Below, one piece after another: positions 59,950 through 64,000 of a DNA stretch of 64,000 bases. The translations under genes and the position numbers were made by a program. Each line of letters opens with the position of its first letter. Position 1 is the first letter of the stretch. The stretch comes from Tetragonia tetragonoides (lineage: Eukaryota; Streptophyta; Magnoliopsida; Caryophyllales; Aizoaceae): the NCBI GenBank assembly GCA_038025085.1, contig CM076139.1:24073307-24137306 (forward strand), in the 5' to 3' direction. Under the pieces are notes generated by a model that was given only the letters and a program-made list of their open reading frames with translations, was not told the origin of the DNA and ran no database searches.

Positions 59950-60705
59950 CACACACACACACACACCCACACACACACACACACACACACAGGCGTATGT
60001 ATATATGTATACGAATAGCAGTTTATACAAAAGAAAATACGAAGAGCAGTCTACACGAAAGGAAATACGAAGATCAGTTTATAAAGGAAGAAATACGAAG
60101 AAAGACAAAAAGAAGTGGAAGATGTGGGGAGAGTTGGGCACCAGCATGAAGGATGTGGACAAGGAAAAGAACTGCAAGATCATGGGCAGTTTTCTCAGCT
60201 CCCCATAATTACAAGAAGAAATAGAAGAACAAGGCAGCAGAAGTCATATTGACAAGACGTCACAAAGTAGACATTAGAGTAGTGTTAGTGTATCTTAGGA
60301 GTAGATTATCAGTAGGCTCTTCGAGCAAGTGTAAGAAGTTACTCAACAATGGCGCCTTCTTTTGAGGTATAATTGCTTTATTTTTTGTTTTGTGCTTTGA
60401 ATCGAATGTATGCCTTACTCTGATTGAATGAAGTATGTTTAAGATTTCACCCTAATCTTGCTCTTTTAAAGTTCCTTTTTATGCTTGTTTGTGTGGTTTT
60501 CTGTAGAGTTCTCTAGAATACGAAAATAACTGTCATTGTTAATAAGTGTCCGCCTTTGACCAGAAGTGTTGTGGGTGGAGGTGCGGGTTCGAATAGGGAG
60601 CAGCATGTTCCAAGATAGTCCTCGACTCGTTTTAGGACCTTTTAGGATGCGTAGGACTGCCCTTATAGATTGTTTGTGACCCCTAAGTACCAAGCACAGC
60701 AACAG
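59837..60705 (+). repeat. 3' LTR of Gypsy C (869 bp)
   Basis: Starts TGTTACACACG and ends GCACAGCAACA, followed by the GTTAC target repeat. It contains an AT/AC array (59916-59992) and a cluster of about four short AATACGAAGA-type direct repeats (60009-60105). It keeps about 400 bp lost from the 5' LTR. Confidence 0.9.
59916..59992. repeat. (AT)n(AC)n microsatellite in 3' LTR of Gypsy C
   Basis: AT run then an AC run with one CCC interruption, homologous in position to the AC array at 24566-24661 but much shorter. Confidence 0.95.
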
Positions 60706-60710
60706 TTACT

Positions 60711-62491
60711 TCATGATCTAAAGTTATCACCTTAAATTCTTGCATTGACTCACGAAAATGAAAAAGAAGAAAGTAAAGAAGAACTCACTATCTAGCTAAA
60801 ATTCCATTTTACGTACATGCATGAGCTTAGAATTGATTTTGGACTAAAAAAGACAACTATGGACCAAAATAGAAATTTGAATTAAAATTGGACCACTAAT
60901 TCTTTTCCTAAAAAGGAAATGTCGAAAAAGAGAAATAAAAGAAAATAAAACCCTAATTTCGAAAATTAACAAAAGATGAGTAAAAACAAGATCTTTAATT
61001 TTTAGACTTATTTATGAAAATTTGAGCTAATTAAAAAGAAATAAAATGTTAGGATCTAGAGGAATTGTCGAGTAGAAAAGAAGGAAGAAGAAGGTTTTAT
61101 TTTCATTTGCTCAAGTGAAGGTAATTTTCATGTCTATTAATCCCCTTTCTAAATTATATAAAAAAAATTGGTTTGTTGATTAACGAAAATTATGAAAAGA
61201 AAAGGGTTTTGTGGATTTTTGTCTTTTATAAGTTACGGATGAGATATAAGATTTTTTTTAAGAAATATGAACTTTGTTAGACTTGATTTATTATGGTGTG
61301 ATGAAATATTGTGGATTTGTGATGTTTGGTGAATTTCGTGTGTTTGTGAGAGTGGGAAAGTGACTATAATGAGTTTTATTGATTTCTATACGTAAATGAT
61401 GAAATGTGATGTATTAAAGCATTGTTGTGAATTATGGAAAGCATTGTTGAATTGGGAGATTTTGGTGCATATATGGATCTATGAGTAAGTACGAAAATGA
61501 TGATGAGTATGAGATGTATATTGCTGAATTTTTCTAAGTATGATGACATATGAAGTAGAACACTATTTTTGAGATATTATGACAAGTATATAAAAAAATA
61601 AATTAAATAGGGTATATCAAGTTACCACTTGATCCCGACTTAAGTTGAAGATAAAATGTGTGTGCTTATGTGATCACTAATGAAAGATAATTGTGGTAGC
61701 GTTCAAGCTTTGCAACCTTGAATGATTGAAGGGAATGTGAGTTGAGTGTGTGCACTATAATAAAAGGCTACCGTGCCTGGCCAAGAGCCGATGATATGAA
61801 ATGAGTATACCAAAGAGTCTAAAGTATACGAATGAAATGTAAGGATTATAAATCCGAGTATTATGAATAATTATGAAAAGGATAAAAACATCCTAGTTGT
61901 TATGATTAACGCAGTATGAACCCTTAATTACGCATCTCTTCCTACCACCTAACTTAAAGTGACTAACATAAATTTTAATTGGAAATATGATGATTAAATG
62001 TGATATGATTTAGTAAGATTGATCGACTTGTGAGATATATACACAAACACATCACTTATTATTTATATATTCTGACAACAGTTTATGGAATAGGAAAAAT
62101 GTAATTTTCTCAAAATTACCTTATTATCATTGTTTTTACATAATGGGGTGAAATTGACTAGCTTTTTGCTAATTTCTCTTATTTTGTTTCATGTGAATGT
62201 TGCAAGGATTTTGGAGCAGTTTGATGGACGTGTTTTGCATGGCATGGGATGGCTTTCTCGTAATAATACTAGTTTACTTAGGCGTCAGGTTATGTTTATA
62301 TGTATTAATGACATTATATCGTTTAGCTTGGTTTCCGTCATGTAATTAATTTAAGCCGTGTATCTATTTGTCTTAAAATGGATACAACGGTAATGACTAC
62401 GAATTGATGCAATGTTATAATAATTATGATCTTGGGATTAATTACTCTCGATTAGCACTAATTAATCGGGATTAAATTGCGGGTCGTTATA
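60711..62491. other. right part of element D
   Basis: Non-coding, AT-rich continuation of D after element C. It ends GGGTCGTTATA at 62491. The open frame at 62130-62345 has no recognisable domain. Confidence 0.6.
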
Positions 62492-62496
62492 GTTTA

Positions 62497-63740
62497 TCTC
62501 TTGAAAAATTGTGAGCAACTTGAGTCTATTTATGTGCATGATGAAACTAGTCATGGTGAATTAAGGTCTGAATGTGATAGACTTAGGATTCAACTGGAAA
62601 GAGAACTTGAAAAGGCAAAGGACTTTAAAGGCAAGTTGGACAAAGTTTAGAAGGAACTCGTACATCTTAACAAATGGACTAGTTCATCTGAAGCTTCGAA
62701 ATGGCTAAATGATCATCACACTAGATTTAAGAATGGCCTAGGAAGAAAAAGGGAAAAGGACGATTGGACACCCAAAACCGAATATGTTTTGCTAAGATAC
62801 AACAGACTTTGCTGGCATTATGGACAAGGAGGTCACTATCGCTATGAATTCTAGGAAAGAACAATGTCTGCTGCTAAGAATAAACAACATGTGAAACAGG
62901 TTTGGATGAGAAAGGACAGATTAAAGAATGATTCTGAGAAAGTGGAGCCCAAGCAAATTTGAGTTCCTAAAGCTAACAAGTTACTCTCATTGCAGGCCAA
63001 GGCGAAAAAGAGAAAGCCATGGTATGTGGACAGTGACTGCTCAAGACATATAATAGGAGAAAAATATGTATTCCTTTCACTAATGGACTATGAAGGTGGA
63101 AGTGTGACTTTTGGTGACGACCAAACAGGCGAAGTGGTTGGCATAGGTAATGTAGGTAAGTCACTATCACACTTCATTGATGAAGGCTACTTGGTTGATG
63201 GTTTGAAGCATAATTTGTTGAGTGTCTCGCACCTATGTGATAAAGGGAACTATGTCCTATTTACCACAAGTAGTTGCATAGTTGCGAGTAACAAAATAAA
63301 TAATGTTGTGCTAGAGGGAAAGCGACACAAAAATGTCTACAAGGTGGATATAAATAAGATTTACAATAACAAACATCTCTCGGCGTTCTTGAAACTGATG
63401 CCTTGTTGTGGCATAGACGCTTTGGGCATCTGAGCCTCAATACCTTGAACAAGCTAGCATCACAGAACCTTGTCATTGTACTGTACAAAATCAAGTTCAA
63501 AAGTGATGAGTTATGTGGTGCTTGCGCTAGAGGTAAACAGGTGAAGTCTACATTCAAATCAAAGAACATGGTAAATACCTCACAACCACTTGAACTACTA
63601 CATATGGATCTCTTTGGACCTATGAGAGTTCAAACTCGTGGAGGTAAACATTTTGTGTTTGTTATTGTTGATGAATACTCAATTTTACATGGACCCTGTT
63701 GCTTGTTACTAAAGATAAAACCAGGAAATCACTCGAGTAT
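62497..63740 (+). pseudogene. Copia E Gag end, protease and integrase start
   Basis: After the GTTTA repeat the Gag frame interrupted at 23150 resumes with an acidic coil region. A second knuckle-like motif CWHYGQGGHYRYE lies near 62810. The protease has WYVDSDCSRHI near 63020, where the usual DSG triad reads DSD. The pre-integrase domain has LWHRRFGHLSLNTLNKLASQ near 63400 after a frameshift, CGACARGKQ, then the integrase start LLHMDLFGPMRVQTRGGKHF near 63600. A missing base near 63683 shifts the frame; FTWTLLLVTKDKTRKS is still readable before similarity ends near 63735. Several stops (for example near 62648 and 62852) show it is dead. Confidence 0.88.
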
Positions 63741-64000
63741 CACCCGAATGGCAAGATGGGATGACAAATAAAAAAGACTCAAAACCCGAAGCCCGAATCA
63801 ACTCCCTTGTCCTCTCAGAAAAAGAGTCTAGCATAATGTCCCAGTGCAAAGTGGACCCATGAGCCTGGAAATATGTGCCAACTCCCTAACCAACAAACAG
63901 ACACAAAATTTCAATACCCCCATACATTACAATTTCAACCCAATAATTCTACACAGATGACCACCAATCCAATACAATCCCAATTTTTTCGTGTGCTAAA
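63741..64000. other. unclassified sequence at right edge
   Basis: Copia E integrase similarity stops abruptly near 63735, and the last 260 bp contain nothing I recognise. It may be a further insertion or a deletion junction. Confidence 0.4.

Overview
This window is AT-rich nuclear DNA of a flowering plant, probably a eudicot. It is almost entirely transposable elements, with no intact host gene, rRNA, tRNA or CRISPR array that I can see. Evidence for a plant: Ty1/Copia and Ty3/Gypsy (Tat-type, two RNase H domains) elements, a plant L1-type LINE, CACTA transposons with CACTACAAGAAAAA ends, and plant mobile domain (PMD) and DUF7745-like genes with GT/AG introns.

Left part (1-14231). The window opens inside a CACTA element (to 1755). 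It borders a minus-strand gag-only Gypsy element G, whose 1337-bp LTR (5571-6907) cuts off the 3' end of a decayed LINE (6913-about 11290, minus). Then come unclassified AT-rich DNA, a DUF7745-like gene remnant (12204-12500) and about 1.7 kb with nothing recognisable.

Right part (14232-64000) is a nested stack that can be peeled apart by target-site duplications (TSDs). Copia F (14232-21372, minus) appears to be interrupted in its 5' LTR by Copia E (from 21373, plus). E is split at 23150/62492 (TSD GTTTA) by D, about 3.1 kb, probably a solo LTR. D is split at 24452/60706 (TSD GTTAC) by Gypsy C (plus). C is split at 32361/56314 (TSD CTGTA) by Gypsy A (minus). The 5' LTR of A is split at 47363/55364 (TSD CTCTA) by B, a gag-only Gypsy (minus), and the 3' part of A holds a second CACTA element (34085-36990, TSD TTA).

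Main biology. Both larger Gypsy elements carry, between integrase and 3' LTR and antisense to gag-pol, plant-type genes with their own promoters: a multi-exon PMD gene with coiled-coil tail in C (56350-59561), and a multi-exon PMD gene (38208-40975) plus an uninterrupted 412-codon DUF7745-like ORF (41605-42843) in A. The TATAAATA core with an upstream GC palindrome block seen before the DUF7745-like ORF also occurs in the LTR promoters of A, B and G. Nearly all gag-pol genes are broken by stops, frameshifts or deletions. Only the DUF7745-like ORF is long and uninterrupted, with a possible frameshift near its end. All coordinates come from reading the sequence by eye. Exon limits and homology calls have not been checked by search.
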